Shown here: in pieces, positions 37,242 to 46,777 of the stretch
Layout: each line of letters starts with the position of its first letter
Position numbering within the stretch: the first letter of the stretch is position 1
Source of the DNA: Marisediminitalea oceani
GTDB taxonomy: Bacteria > Pseudomonadota > Gammaproteobacteria > Enterobacterales > Alteromonadaceae
Direction: 5' to 3'
Length of the DNA stretch: 64,000 nucleotides
Assembly: GCF_003731635.1 (NCBI RefSeq)
Contig: NZ_RCUA01000015.1
Coordinates: forward strand, 62,001 to 126,000
Program-made: the position numbers and the translations under genes
The notes under the pieces: generated by a model
The model's database searches: none
What the model saw: the letters and a program-made list of their open reading frames with translations, nothing else
Told to the model about the DNA's origin: nothing

Positions 37242-37264
37242 CTACCTTTGTGAGTAGTTGCAAC
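37235..37264. repeat. 11-bp inverted repeat upstream of the chemotaxis operon
   Basis: GTTGCAACTAC and GTAGTTGCAAC with an 8-base spacer, a perfect match. Each arm contains the self-complementary GTTGCAAC. It overlaps the -35 element of the predicted promoter, so an operator is likelier than a terminator (no T-run). Confidence 0.7.
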
Positions 37265-37351
37265 TAATTGATGATTAATAGGTTTTTCTAATATAGATTA
37301 AGGTAAATCACGTTTAATCTAAATTGCTTAAACATAAATTTGAATGTTAAG

Positions 37352-39190
37352 TTATTGATTTTTATTTAATGCCTTTGTTACATGTTGCGCAAAGGGGTCC
37401 GCCTTCATAAAACCCGTTACCCGGGCTTTGGTTAGCTCATTGCCAGCTTCGTCGAACAGTAAAATAGTGGGTAATCCCAACACGTCAAAGGCATCCTGAA
37501 AAGCCAGGTTGGTTGGCGTGTTGTCGGTTAAATCTATCTGCATCCACACGGTGTTACTCAGTGCGTCAATAACGGCCGGATCAACAAAGGTGTATTTTTC
37601 AAACTCTTTACAGGCCACACACCAGTCCGCGTAAAGATCAACCATAACTGACTTACCCTCTGCGTTGGCGGCGGCAAGCTTTTGTTCAAAATCCTCAAGG
37701 TCTTTCACTACCATAAAGGTTGGATGAGAAGCTGGCTGCGAGGTTGCTCCGGCGGATGTTCCGGCGGTTTCGTAGTGCCCACTGCTCTGGCCAAACAAAG
37801 CGTTATAGCCCAGCATCGCGGATACAAACAGACCCAGGAAAATCACTAGTGTTCGCACGCCTTTGGCAAAGGTAGCAGCGCTTGGCTGATTAACCACCTG
37901 ATAGTAGCTGAAAGCCCCCAGACCAAGCGCCGACCATAGCAGCATGCTGTAGTCTGAATTCCACAGTCGTTCAACAAACACAATTGCGACGGCCAGCAAC
38001 ATAAAGCCAAAGGTGGTTTTAATAATGTTCATCCAGTTACCGGCTTTCGGCAGTAACTTACCGCCGGTCATGGCAAAGATAATCAGCGGAATTCCCATCC
38101 CCAGACTCAGCGCGTAAAGAGCAAGGAAGCCCAGTGTCATGTCGCCGCTCTGAGCGATAAATATCAGCACACCGGTGAGTGGCGCAGTCGTGCAGGGTGA
38201 GGCGATTAAGCCAGACAAAATCCCCATTACAAATACACCCACAAGACTGCCACGTTGCTGAGCGTTGCTCATGCCACTGACTTTTTCCTGCCACTTACTG
38301 GGTAACTGAATCTCGTAAGCACCAAACATGGCGGCGGCCAACGCTACAAAAACCACAATAAAGGTGCCGAGGATATACGGACTCTGGAGCGATGCCTGAA
38401 ACTGCACGCCGGCAGAGGCAACCACCAGGCCCAGCAATGAGTACATGATGGCCATGCCCTGCACATACACAAACGCGAGCGTGAACGCGCGGGACATTTT
38501 AATGTCTTTGCCCTGGCCAATAACGATGCCCGACACGATGGGATACATGGGGAACACACAGGGCGTAAACGCCAGTCCTATCCCCAGCGCTAAAAACAGC
38601 AGCAGAGTAAGAGGCAGGTTTTCATCGGATTGCAGCAGGTTAGCCAGATCGTATTGCTCGCTGACTGTTTGCTCAGAGCTCTGAGAGGCTTGCTTTTCGC
38701 CACCGCTTAACTCACCGGTGACGCTGGCACCCTGAATTTCGTTGAGGTAAATCACTTTGGTGGTGGGTGGATAGCATAATCCGGCGCTGGCGCAGCCCTG
38801 GTAGCGCAGTTTAACCACGCCATCCTGCACGGTTTCGGTAATGGGGTAACTGAACGACACCGTGTTATAAAACACGTCGGAAATGCCAAAGAATTCATCT
38901 TCAATCTGTTCAGCCGGGGGGAAGGCCGGTTCGCCCAGTGTGGCATTTTTGGTCGACACCTTAAATTGCTTTTTGTACAGGTAATAGCCGTCTGCGATAT
39001 CAAAGCGTACTACCAGGGAGTCGCCTTTTTGTGAAAAGTCAAAAACAAAGGCTTCTTCTACCGGGAGAAATGACGGTTCGTCACTGAACAGATCGTCCAT
39101 GTTATTGTTACTTAACTGGGCCGAAGCCACCGTTGTGAATAACAGGGCAAAAAATGTCAGGGTGATTACTGCTAGCCGGGACTGATTCAC
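37352..39190 (-). CDS. dsbD: Thiol:disulfide interchange protein DsbD
   Basis: Moves electrons from cytoplasmic thioredoxin to periplasmic DsbC/DsbG and cytochrome c maturation. 612 residues. Signal peptide (to about 25), periplasmic alpha domain with GCASAGLCYPPTTK, eight-helix membrane core with FTPCVFPMYPIVSGIVIG and GLIASPCTTAPLTGVL (the two redox Cys), and a C-terminal thioredoxin domain with DLYADWCVACKEFEKY. All Cys pairs present. Four bases after cutA, so co-transcribed. Confidence 0.97.
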   Translation of the reverse strand: MNQSRLAVITLTFFALLFTTVASAQLSNNNMDDLFSDEPSFLPVEEAFVFDFSQKGDSLVVRFDIADGYYLYKKQFKVSTKNATLGEPAFPPAEQIEDEFFGISDVFYNTVSFSYPITETVQDGVVKLRYQGCASAGLCYPPTTKVIYLNEIQGASVTGELSGGEKQASQSSEQTVSEQYDLANLLQSDENLPLTLLLFLALGIGLAFTPCVFPMYPIVSGIVIGQGKDIKMSRAFTLAFVYVQGMAIMYSLLGLVVASAGVQFQASLQSPYILGTFIVVFVALAAAMFGAYEIQLPSKWQEKVSGMSNAQQRGSLVGVFVMGILSGLIASPCTTAPLTGVLIFIAQSGDMTLGFLALYALSLGMGIPLIIFAMTGGKLLPKAGNWMNIIKTTFGFMLLAVAIVFVERLWNSDYSMLLWSALGLGAFSYYQVVNQPSAATFAKGVRTLVIFLGLFVSAMLGYNALFGQSSGHYETAGTSAGATSQPASHPTFMVVKDLEDFEQKLAAANAEGKSVMVDLYADWCVACKEFEKYTFVDPAVIDALSNTVWMQIDLTDNTPTNLAFQDAFDVLGLPTILLFDEAGNELTKARVTGFMKADPFAQHVTKALNKNQ

Positions 39191-39194
39191 CGAA

Positions 39195-39536
39195 TTACTT
39201 CCTCTTATTAATGTTTAATTCCTGTTCTACCCAGGAGTTATAAGCCTCGCTCGCTGCACAAGCCGGCACGGCAACCCACTGCGGCACGTCGTAGTTGTGA
39301 AGTGCTTTCACCAGTTGCTCTGCTTGTGCAATCTTGTGCTGGTGGGTTTTAATGAGGATCTGGTATTCCTGTTCCTGCGTCACCTGATTATCCCAGCGAT
39401 AAACCGAGGTCATCCCCGGCATTATCTGCACGCAAGCAGCAAGATTTTGCTCCAGCAACTGATTGGCAATGGTTTCTGCGTTTTGCCGCGAATCCGTAGT
39501 GCAATATACGATGCAAAGGTCTGTCATAGTTTTCAT
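39195..39536 (-). CDS. cutA: CutA-type divalent cation tolerance protein
   Basis: 113 residues of the trimeric CutA fold: VYCTTDSRQNAETIANQLLE, AACVQIMPGMTSVYRWD and EYQILIKTHQHK are signatures, as is VPQWVAVPACAAS. Despite the name its role in metal tolerance is unsettled. The start is uncertain: ATG at 39536 or 39527; no strong ribosome site is seen for either. Upstream partner of dsbD, a frequent pairing. Confidence 0.92.
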   Translation of the reverse strand: MKTMTDLCIVYCTTDSRQNAETIANQLLEQNLAACVQIMPGMTSVYRWDNQVTQEQEYQILIKTHQHKIAQAEQLVKALHNYDVPQWVAVPACAASEAYNSWVEQELNINKRK

Positions 39537-39722
39537 AGGACCGGGTTTATCCCAATTATTATTCAACTTGTCCGACTTGCCGGCACTTTACCGAGCAAAT
39601 CGGGTCTATGACAAGTCAATCATCGTTAGTACGCGATAAACTTACGATACGATGACTTGGGTTTATATAATTGTGCCCCATCTTAATTAACTGAAACTTA
39701 AGAATGCAACAGGAAACGTACT

Positions 39723-40205
39723 TTGCGCTTTTTATTATTACTTTTCATTGTCATGCCAATCGCTGAAATTTCGCTGTTGCTGCAGGTGGGTGACTTAATC
39801 GGTGGCTGGAATACGGTTGGGCTAATCGTAGTCACCGCTTTTGTGGGAGCTTATCTGGTTCGTCAGGAAGGCATCTCAACATTACAGACCGCACAAGCGA
39901 AACTGGCGCAGAATCAGGTGCCGGGCAAAGAAATGATGGAAGGTATGTTGCTGGTGATTGCCGGCGTACTGTTAGTTACTCCGGGTTTTATTACCGATAT
40001 CGTCGGTTTTGCTTTTGCGCTGCCATTTTCCCGCAAATTTATTGCCAGCAGAGCGGCCAGTCATCTTACGGTGCGTACGTTTAATGCTTCGCAGCAGTCA
40101 ACTTATCAGTACAGCAGCCGCCCTTCGGCTCACGATGATGGCGATACTATCGAGGGTGAGTATACTGATAAGTCTGAAAACGATCCGGATAAGCGCCTGA
40201 AATAA
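39723..40205 (+). CDS. fxsA: FxsA family membrane protein
   Basis: 160 residues with hydrophobic segments at about 2-22, 27-45 and 75-97 and a polar, disordered tail. RFLLLLFIVMPIAEISLLLQ, GLIVVTAFVGAYLVRQEG and GVLLVTPGFITDIVGFA are FxsA signatures. In E. coli it alleviates F exclusion of phage T7. TTG start with AGGAAAC seven bases upstream. fxsA usually lies near groESL; here 14.4 kb separate them. Confidence 0.94.
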   Translation: MRFLLLLFIVMPIAEISLLLQVGDLIGGWNTVGLIVVTAFVGAYLVRQEGISTLQTAQAKLAQNQVPGKEMMEGMLLVIAGVLLVTPGFITDIVGFAFALPFSRKFIASRAASHLTVRTFNASQQSTYQYSSRPSAHDDGDTIEGEYTDKSENDPDKRLK

Positions 40206-40235
40206 CCTCAGACGCTGTGCTTTCCGGTTAACACT

Positions 40236-40947
40236 TTTGCTTAGGTGATGCTTCAAGAGTCGCCAGTTTGGCTTCCATGAACATCTTCAGTATTCCCTAC
40301 ATTTTTCGCGACAACGACCATTTCTGGAAAGTGCTTAACAGCGAGGTCGGGCAAGGGCTGCTGGCTGGTGTTGAGCCATTCAGACTTAAAGGTCTGGCCT
40401 ATTATGACGCTGGCAGTCGCAGTTTTTACACCAATAACAAGCCGGTCAGAACACCGGCTGACTTAGCCGGTATGAAAATTCGAGTACTTAACAGCCCTAC
40501 TGCAGTACGTACTGTTCGTGAGCTGGGCGGTGCTGCTACGCCGGTAGCCTGGGGCGAGCTCTACACTGCGTTACAACAAGGCGTGGTGGATGGCGCAAAA
40601 AACAACCCGCCCAGTTACTACCTGTCTCGTCATTATGAAATTGCCCGTTACTACTCGCTGGATGAGCACACGTCAGTGCCCGACGTGATGCTGATGTCAT
40701 TGCGGGTATGGAAAACCTCACCGACCAGCAACAGGAATGGGTGGATAAGGCTATGCAGGACTCAGTAATTTTTCAGCGCCAGGCCTGGCAGGAATCTACG
40801 CTTGATTCACTGGCAAAGGTCAAAGCTGATGGTGTGGAAGTGATCTATCCGGATAAAAAGCCTTTCGTTGAAGCGGTAAAACCCTTTCACGATAGTCTGC
40901 GCGGCACTCCCGTCGGCGATCTCATTTCTCAAATTAAGGCCATGTAG
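40236..40947 (+). pseudogene. TRAP transporter solute-binding protein (DctP type), truncated and frameshifted
   Basis: Similarity begins abruptly at about 40236 (LGDASRVASLASMN), only 30 bases after fxsA, so roughly the first 90-100 residues including the signal peptide are missing. It continues with FSIPYIFRDNDHFWKVLNSE, KIRVLNSPTAVRTVRELGG and TPVAWGELYTALQQGVVDGA. Near 40708 the frame shifts: the product continues as ENLTDQQQEWVDKAM in another frame, as if one base were lost around TATGGAAAAC. Ends QIKAM one base before dctQ. Not functional as it stands. Confidence 0.88.
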
Positions 40948-40948
40948 T

Positions 40949-41437
40949 ATGCGCAAGGTTATACGACTCATTGATCAACTCGTGGCCGGCACCCTGATGC
41001 TGGCAATGGCGCTCATTTTGCTGACCGTGGTTTGGCAGGTTATCTCCCGTTACATCATGCAGGATCCGGCTTCAGTAACCGAAGAATTATCCCGTTTTCT
41101 GCTGATTTGTATTGGCCTGCTCGGTGCAGCATTTGCCTACCGGCAAAAAGTCCATCTGGGTTTTAATCTGGTTGTAAAGAAACAGTCTGAGCATGCTCGT
41201 AAGTACATACTCACTCTGGTTGAATTGCTGGTTATCATTTTTTGTGCTGCCACCCTGTTATTTGGCGGCAGCCAGTTGGTATCACTAACGCTGGAACTGG
41301 AGCAAATCTCCGCAGCCCTGGGTATTCGGATGGGGTATGTGTATGTGGTGTTGCCGCTGTCCGGGATCCTGCTCATTTGCTACGGGCTAATTAATATCCA
41401 TAACCTGTGGCTGGCCGACGAAGAAGGAGCGCTATAA
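40949..41437 (+). CDS. TRAP transporter small membrane subunit (DctQ type)
   Basis: 162 residues, four hydrophobic segments. WQVISRYIMQDPASVTEELSRF is the classic DctQ region, followed by FAYRQKVHLGFNLVVKK. Intact, but both partner genes are damaged, so it probably has no working complex. Its stop overlaps the dctM start (TAATG). Confidence 0.88.
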   Translation: MRKVIRLIDQLVAGTLMLAMALILLTVVWQVISRYIMQDPASVTEELSRFLLICIGLLGAAFAYRQKVHLGFNLVVKKQSEHARKYILTLVELLVIIFCAATLLFGGSQLVSLTLELEQISAALGIRMGYVYVVLPLSGILLICYGLINIHNLWLADEEGAL

Positions 41438-42598
41438 TGGATTACACCGCACTAGTGCTGGCAGTCACTTTCTTTTTACTGCTGGTCCTTAACGTACCCA
41501 TTTCATTCAGCATCGGGATTGCCACCATGGCTGCCATGTTGATGAGCATAGATTTTACGCCGGCAGTCACTACCATTGCTCAGCGAATGGCTGGTGGACT
41601 GGACAGCTTTGCCTTGCTGGCCATTCCGTTCTTTATATTATCCGGGATGATTATGGGGCGTGGTGGTATAGCCAAGCGCCTTATAAACTGCGCGCTGGCG
41701 CTGATAGGATCGCTGCCTGGTGGTCTGGCGTTGGTTAACGTTGTGTCCTGCATGCTGTTTGGGGCTATTTCAGGCTCAGCCGTGGCCACTACGTCTGCCA
41801 TTGGTAGCTTTATGCTGCCGGAAATGAAAAAGCAGGGTTACGACGAGAACTTCAGCGCGGCGGTTACCGCTGCTGCCTCGACTACAGGTATGCTGATCCC
41901 ACCCAGTAACATTCTGATTGTTTATGCCATTGCCAGCGGCGGTGTATCTATCGCGGCGCTGTTTATGGCCGGTTATCTACCAGGCGTGATGGTAGGGCTG
42001 GCGCTGATGATGGTGTGCTTTGTTCATGCCAAGCGCAAAGGTTATGCAACGGCTGATCGCCTGCCAATGATACTGGTGGTGCAGCAGGTTGCCGCTGCAA
42101 TACCCAGCTTGTTTTTAATCTTTCTGGTTATTGGCGGAATTGTGGGTGGTATCTTTACCGCCACTGAAGCCGGCGCCATCGCGGTGGTTTATTCACTGAT
42201 CCTGGCGGTGGGTGTTTACCGCGAAGTAAAACCCAAACAACTGCCGGATATACTGCTGAAATCGGCCGAAACTACCGCTATTGTCATGCTGCTTATCGGT
42301 GCTTCTACGGCAATGTCTTGTATGCTGTAATACGCCAACATTCCTGCCGGTGGCGGCGGAACTGGGCATGTCACCGCTGCAGTTTGGTATTATGATTGTA
42401 TTAAACCTGTCGATTGGTTTGTGCTCACCGCCTGTTGGGGCTGTGCTGTTTATTACCTGTGCCATTGCCAAAACACGCCTGGATAAAATTATCCGGCCGT
42501 TGCTGCCACTCTATGTTGCGATGTTTGTGGTGCTGATGCTGATAACCTATGTGGCCTGGTTTAGTGAGGCATTACCGGCACCACTGTTCGGGGTATAA
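41437..42598 (+). pseudogene. TRAP transporter large membrane subunit (DctM type), broken
   Basis: The reading frame is DctM-like up to about 42310 (SIGIATMAAMLMSI, GSAVATTSAIGSFMLPEMKK, TGMLIPPSNILIVYA, IFTATEAGAIAVVYSLI) and meets a stop at 42328-42330. Family similarity resumes in another frame at TPTFLPVAAELGMSPLQFG and LSIGLCSPPVGAVLFITCAI, ending at 42598. Intact DctM proteins have about 45-50 residues between these parts, so about 140 bases appear deleted together with a frameshift near 42330. Confidence 0.85.
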
Positions 42599-42718
42599 AA
42601 CCCCGGCTGCTGGTTTGGAAATCAACGAATAACCCGAAAGTGCTGAGAGTAGCCTAACAAACCGGTTAACGGTAAACTCAGACTGATGAATAAAAAACAA
42701 AAATAAAGAGTACTCTGC

Positions 42719-43744
42719 ATGGATAAGAAGCCAACCATCAATGATGTGGCACGTATAGCCGGGGTGTCCAAGCGCACCGTCTCCCGGGTTATCAATGGGG
42801 CCTCAAATGTTGGCGCCGCTACCCGGGAAAAAATTCAACAGGTGGTGGATGAGCTGGGCTTTTCGCCGGATAAACAGGCCCGGGGCCTGGCTGCCAGCCG
42901 TTCTTATCTGATTGGTTTGATTTACGATAACCCGGATGCACTCTATATCGACCAGGTACAACGTGGTGTACTCGATGTTTGTTCGAAAAAAGGCTACGAG
43001 CTGGTTGTTCATCCCTGTAATTATCGCAGTGATGATTTTATCAGTAATTGTGTTGGCTTCGTCCGACGCTCAAACATTGACGGCGTGATAGTGCTGCCGC
43101 CGGTGTCGGAATCAAACGAACTGGCCACAGCGCTGGAAAATCATGGCATTAACTATGTCAGGCTGACGTCGGTGGATATCGACGATAAAGCCAATATTGT
43201 GGTGTCAGACGACCGTGCGGCGTTGAGTGATATGGCGCGCTACCTGGTGTCGTTAGGGCACAAGGACATCGCGATTATTAGTGGTCCAAACCATTACTAT
43301 TCTACCGTAGAGCGTCTGGAAGGGATTACTAACACACTTCAGGAACTGGGCTTAAACATTCCTGCAGAACGGATTATTGAAGGCAAAAACAGTTATGAGA
43401 GCGGTATTGAGTGTGCCCGGGCATTACTGATCCAAACGCCGCGGCCGCAGGTGATTGTGGCCAATAACGATGAAATGGCCGCTGGTGTACTCAAAGTGGC
43501 GCATGAACTGGGTATCGATGTCCCCGGCGAGTTATCGGTTGCCGGCTTTGATGATAACTTACTGGCGTCGCGGGTGATCCCATCACTCACTACAGTGCAG
43601 CGTCCGGTGGTTGCCATGGCAGGTATTGCCGCGAAAAAGATTGTCGCGCTGATAGAGAATAAGCCGGCTGAAGGTGTGGAAGAATACACTATTAAGCCAC
43701 ACCTTATTATTCGTGAGTCAACACGCAAAGCAACCAAACCATAG
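42719..43744 (+). CDS. LacI-family regulator of the hexuronate genes
   Basis: 341 residues: N-terminal HTH with hinge (TINDVARIAGVSKRTVSRVI, LGFSPDKQARGLAASRSYLI) and a periplasmic-binding-protein-like sensor domain (VIVANNDEMAAGVLKVAHEL, LSVAGFDDNLLASRVIPSLT). Position between the transporter remnant and uxaA suggests it senses a uronate or KDG-type intermediate. A perfect 14-bp palindrome with the ACCGGT centre typical of LacI operators lies just after it, upstream of uxaA. Confidence 0.93.
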   Translation: MDKKPTINDVARIAGVSKRTVSRVINGASNVGAATREKIQQVVDELGFSPDKQARGLAASRSYLIGLIYDNPDALYIDQVQRGVLDVCSKKGYELVVHPCNYRSDDFISNCVGFVRRSNIDGVIVLPPVSESNELATALENHGINYVRLTSVDIDDKANIVVSDDRAALSDMARYLVSLGHKDIAIISGPNHYYSTVERLEGITNTLQELGLNIPAERIIEGKNSYESGIECARALLIQTPRPQVIVANNDEMAAGVLKVAHELGIDVPGELSVAGFDDNLLASRVIPSLTTVQRPVVAMAGIAAKKIVALIENKPAEGVEEYTIKPHLIIRESTRKATKP

Positions 43745-43772
43745 CAGATAAAAAATAAAGAAAATCTGCTTT
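43744..43772 (+). terminator. Weak hairpin after the LacI-family gene
   Basis: AGCAGAT and ATCTGCT arms with a 13-base A-rich loop, then TTTAA. It starts at the stop codon. Low-stability terminator candidate. Confidence 0.4.
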
Positions 43773-43781
43773 AACGTAATT

Positions 43782-43795
43782 TGCCACCGGTGGCA
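43782..43795. promoter_or_regulatory. Putative LacI-family operator upstream of uxaA
   Basis: TGCCACCGGTGGCA, a perfect 14-bp palindrome, with outer bases (AATT and TTAAT) partly extending the symmetry. Centre 65 bases before the uxaA start. Binding by the adjacent LacI protein is inferred. Confidence 0.7.
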
Positions 43796-43852
43796 TTAAT
43801 GTTAAAAGTGTGGTAATTTAATCAACAACTGGAATAAACGTTTAGAGATTTT

Positions 43853-45340
43853 ATGGCCGATCAAACCAAGCTTATACAAGTGCATCCAAACGATAACGTA
43901 GCTGTGTCGACCATGGCGCTGTCTGCCGGCACGATCGTAGACGCTTTATCGGTGACTCTTGCCAGCGATACTCCTGCGGGCCATAAAGTTGCCCTGAGTG
44001 ACATTGCCGCCGGCGAAAAAGTGGTGAAATATGGTTTTGCCATCGGCATTGCGCAGGCTGATATCAAACGTGGTGATCATGTTCACAGCCATAATTTAAA
44101 AACGGCATTAAGTGGTCAGGAAAATTATCAGTATGAACCGGTTGCTGTGCGCCAACCGGTTACCAAGCCATCTCAGGCCAGCTTTATGGGCTATCGCCGG
44201 GCAAATGGTAAGGTTGGGATCCGCAACGAAGTCTGGATCATCAATACCGTAGGCTGTGTAAACCGCACTGCTGAGCGCATCGCCGCAGAGTGCGATCGCC
44301 GTTTCTTTGGTGAATGCGATGGTTTTCGTTCATTCACCCATCCGTTTGGCTGCTCCCAGCTGGGCGATGATCTGCATGATACCCAAACCATACTTGCCTC
44401 ATTGGCGTCGCACCCCAATGCGGGCGCGGTGCTAATTGTCGGGCTCGGTTGTGAAAACAATCAGCTGTCTAATTTGCTGGAAAAAGTCGACCGCCCGGCC
44501 TCGCAAATCCGCTATTTTAATTCCCAGCAGGTGGGAGACGAAATTGAGGAAGGCATCCGCCTTATTCATGAAATGCTGGCAGATGTTGGCAAGTGTACCC
44601 GGGAACCTATTGATGGCAGCGAGTTGGTACTGGGAGTGAAGTGTGGCGGGAGTGATGCGTTTAGTGGCATTACCGCCAACCCGCTGGTGGGTCGCATGAC
44701 CGATTTACTGGTTAAACAGAACGGCAGTGTGCTGCAAACGGAAACCCCGGAAATGTTCGGTGCCGAGCAGTTACTCATGAACCGGGCGACCAGTCAGGCT
44801 GTATTTTGTGAAATTGTTGAACTGGTAAACGAATTTAAACAGTACTTTATTGATAACAACCAGCCTATTTATGAAAATCCGTCGCCGGGTAATAAGGCCG
44901 GCGGGCTTACCACGCTGGAAGAGAAGTCGCTGGGCGCGGTGCAAAAAGGCGGTCAGGCACCGGTTAACGGCGTATTGCAGTACGGCGAACCTTTGTTCAA
45001 GAAAGGCCTCAATCTACTCCAGGCACCGGGCAATGATGCGGTAAGTTCCACCGCACTTGCCGCCAGCGGCGCGCACATTATTTCATTCACCACCGGCCGG
45101 GGTACCCCGCTCGGCTTTCCTGTACCCACAGTGAAAATCTCATCTAACAGTGAAATAGCTCATAAGAAGCCACACTGGATAGATTTTAATGCAGGCCAGA
45201 TATTGCAGGGCACCAGTATTGATGACTGTGCTGCTCAGCTGTATCAGCAATGCCTGAATATTGCTTCGGGCGAGAAAACCTGCAACGAGAAAAATGGCAG
45301 TCACGAGATAGCGATCTGGAAACGTGGCGTAACCCTGTAA
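43853..45340 (+). CDS. uxaA: Altronate dehydratase
   Basis: Converts D-altronate to 2-keto-3-deoxygluconate (KDG) in galacturonate breakdown. 495 residues: N-terminal SAF domain (about 1-85, VVKYGFAIGIAQADIKRGDH, HSHNL), then the large domain with FMGYRRANGKVGIRNEVWII, FTHPFGCSQLGDD, VGLGCENNQLSNLL and LGVKCGGSDAFSGITANP, whose Cys residues match the metal site. First of five closely packed genes (uxaA-uxaC-uxuB-like-kdgA-kdgK). Confidence 0.94.
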   Translation: MADQTKLIQVHPNDNVAVSTMALSAGTIVDALSVTLASDTPAGHKVALSDIAAGEKVVKYGFAIGIAQADIKRGDHVHSHNLKTALSGQENYQYEPVAVRQPVTKPSQASFMGYRRANGKVGIRNEVWIINTVGCVNRTAERIAAECDRRFFGECDGFRSFTHPFGCSQLGDDLHDTQTILASLASHPNAGAVLIVGLGCENNQLSNLLEKVDRPASQIRYFNSQQVGDEIEEGIRLIHEMLADVGKCTREPIDGSELVLGVKCGGSDAFSGITANPLVGRMTDLLVKQNGSVLQTETPEMFGAEQLLMNRATSQAVFCEIVELVNEFKQYFIDNNQPIYENPSPGNKAGGLTTLEEKSLGAVQKGGQAPVNGVLQYGEPLFKKGLNLLQAPGNDAVSSTALAASGAHIISFTTGRGTPLGFPVPTVKISSNSEIAHKKPHWIDFNAGQILQGTSIDDCAAQLYQQCLNIASGEKTCNEKNGSHEIAIWKRGVTL

Positions 45341-45353
45341 CAAAGAGACTGAT

Positions 45354-46775
45354 ATGAAACCAATACTATTACACGAAGACAGACTGTTTCCGGCCGACGA
45401 AGCAACACGCTCTGTCGCTCGCTCGCTGTATCAAACAGTCAAAGACTTGCCTATTATCAGCCCCCACGGCCACACCGATCCGCGCTGGTTTGCTTATGAT
45501 GAAAATTTTGGCAATGCCACCGAGCTGTTTATTTTACCCGATCATTATGTGTTCAGAATGCTCTACAGTCAGGGCGTTTCGCTGGAAAATCTGGGCATTC
45601 GTCGCTGGGATGGTGGTCCAACCGAGGGTGACCCACAGAAAATCTGGCAGATTTTTGCTGACCATTATTATCTGTTTGCCGGCACGCCATCCAGAATGTG
45701 GCTGGATACGGTATTTAAGAACGTATTTGGTTTAACCGACATGCTGTGCAGCGAAAACGCCATGGAGTATTACCATTTTATTACCGCAGAGCTGGGCAAA
45801 GACGTTTACAAGCCACGGGCTCTGATGGACCGCTTTAATATAGAACTGATTGCTACCACCGAAGGCGCGCTGGATAACCTTGAGCACCACCGGGCATTAA
45901 AAGGCACCGGTTGGGATAAGCGTGTTATCACATCTTTCCGCCCGGATGATGTGGTAGATGCTTCCCTTGAAAACTTTGCTCAAAATATCGAACTGCTCGG
46001 TGAAATTACCGGCGAGAATACCACCGACTGGGAAGGTTACCTGGCCGCTATTCGTCAGCGCCGCGCGGTATTCCGCGAGCACGGTGCCACAGCCACCGAT
46101 CACGGCCACCCAACTGCCCGTACCGCAGATCTGTCGAAGGCTGATTGTCAGGCTTTATTCAGCAAATGCCTGAGCGGCAAAGCCAGCGAAGCTGATCAGG
46201 AGTTATTCCGCGCTCAAATGCTTACCGAATTAGCGGGTATGAGTATTGAAGATGGAATGGTTATGCAAATCCATCCGGGCGCATTCCGTAATCACAATAA
46301 CGATGTGTTTACCAAATTCGGCCGCGACAAAGGCGCAGACATTCCGCTGCAAACCGAATACGTCAACGCCTTAAAACCGCTACTGGATAAATATGGCAAC
46401 GATCCGCGCCTGAACATCATTTTGTTTACGCTTGATGAAACCGTCTATTCCCGTGAGCTGGCGCCGCTGGCTGGTCATTATCCGTGCCTCAAACTGGGCC
46501 CGGCCTGGTGGTTCCACGATAGCCCGGAAGGCATGCTGCGTTATCGCCATCAGGTAACCGAAACTGCCGGTTTATTTAATACCGTTGGCTTTAACGATGA
46601 CACCCGCGCCTTCCTGTCGATTCCGGCTCGCCACGACGTAGCCCGCCGAATTGATTGCCGGTTCCTGGCCAATATGGTGGTGGAACATCGAATCAGTGAA
46701 GAAGAAGCTGGCAGCCTGATTAAACAGCTGTCTTACGATCTGGCGAAGAAAGCTTACAAACTGGGGCAGGCATAA
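45354..46775 (+). CDS. uxaC: Uronate isomerase (glucuronate/galacturonate isomerase)
   Basis: Isomerises D-galacturonate to tagaturonate and D-glucuronate to fructuronate. 473 residues, normal. Amidohydrolase-like barrel with ISPHGHTDPRWF (metal His pair), GTPSRMWLDTVFKNVFGLT, MVMQIHPGAFRNHN, and KLGPAWWFHDSPEGMLRYR near the C-terminus. All signatures present. Two bases separate it from the reductase gene. Confidence 0.96.
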   Translation: MKPILLHEDRLFPADEATRSVARSLYQTVKDLPIISPHGHTDPRWFAYDENFGNATELFILPDHYVFRMLYSQGVSLENLGIRRWDGGPTEGDPQKIWQIFADHYYLFAGTPSRMWLDTVFKNVFGLTDMLCSENAMEYYHFITAELGKDVYKPRALMDRFNIELIATTEGALDNLEHHRALKGTGWDKRVITSFRPDDVVDASLENFAQNIELLGEITGENTTDWEGYLAAIRQRRAVFREHGATATDHGHPTARTADLSKADCQALFSKCLSGKASEADQELFRAQMLTELAGMSIEDGMVMQIHPGAFRNHNNDVFTKFGRDKGADIPLQTEYVNALKPLLDKYGNDPRLNIILFTLDETVYSRELAPLAGHYPCLKLGPAWWFHDSPEGMLRYRHQVTETAGLFNTVGFNDDTRAFLSIPARHDVARRIDCRFLANMVVEHRISEEEAGSLIKQLSYDLAKKAYKLGQA

Positions 46776-46777
46776 TC

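Noticed and set aside
37235-37264. Reading the 11-bp inverted repeat as the dsbD or MCP terminator
   Set aside because: No T-run on either strand, and it lies upstream, not downstream, of both minus-strand genes' relevant ends.
42281-42598. A separate small membrane protein gene in this frame
   Set aside because: From TPTFLPVAAELG on it is the C-terminal part of the broken TRAP large subunit; the start lies in the lesion.
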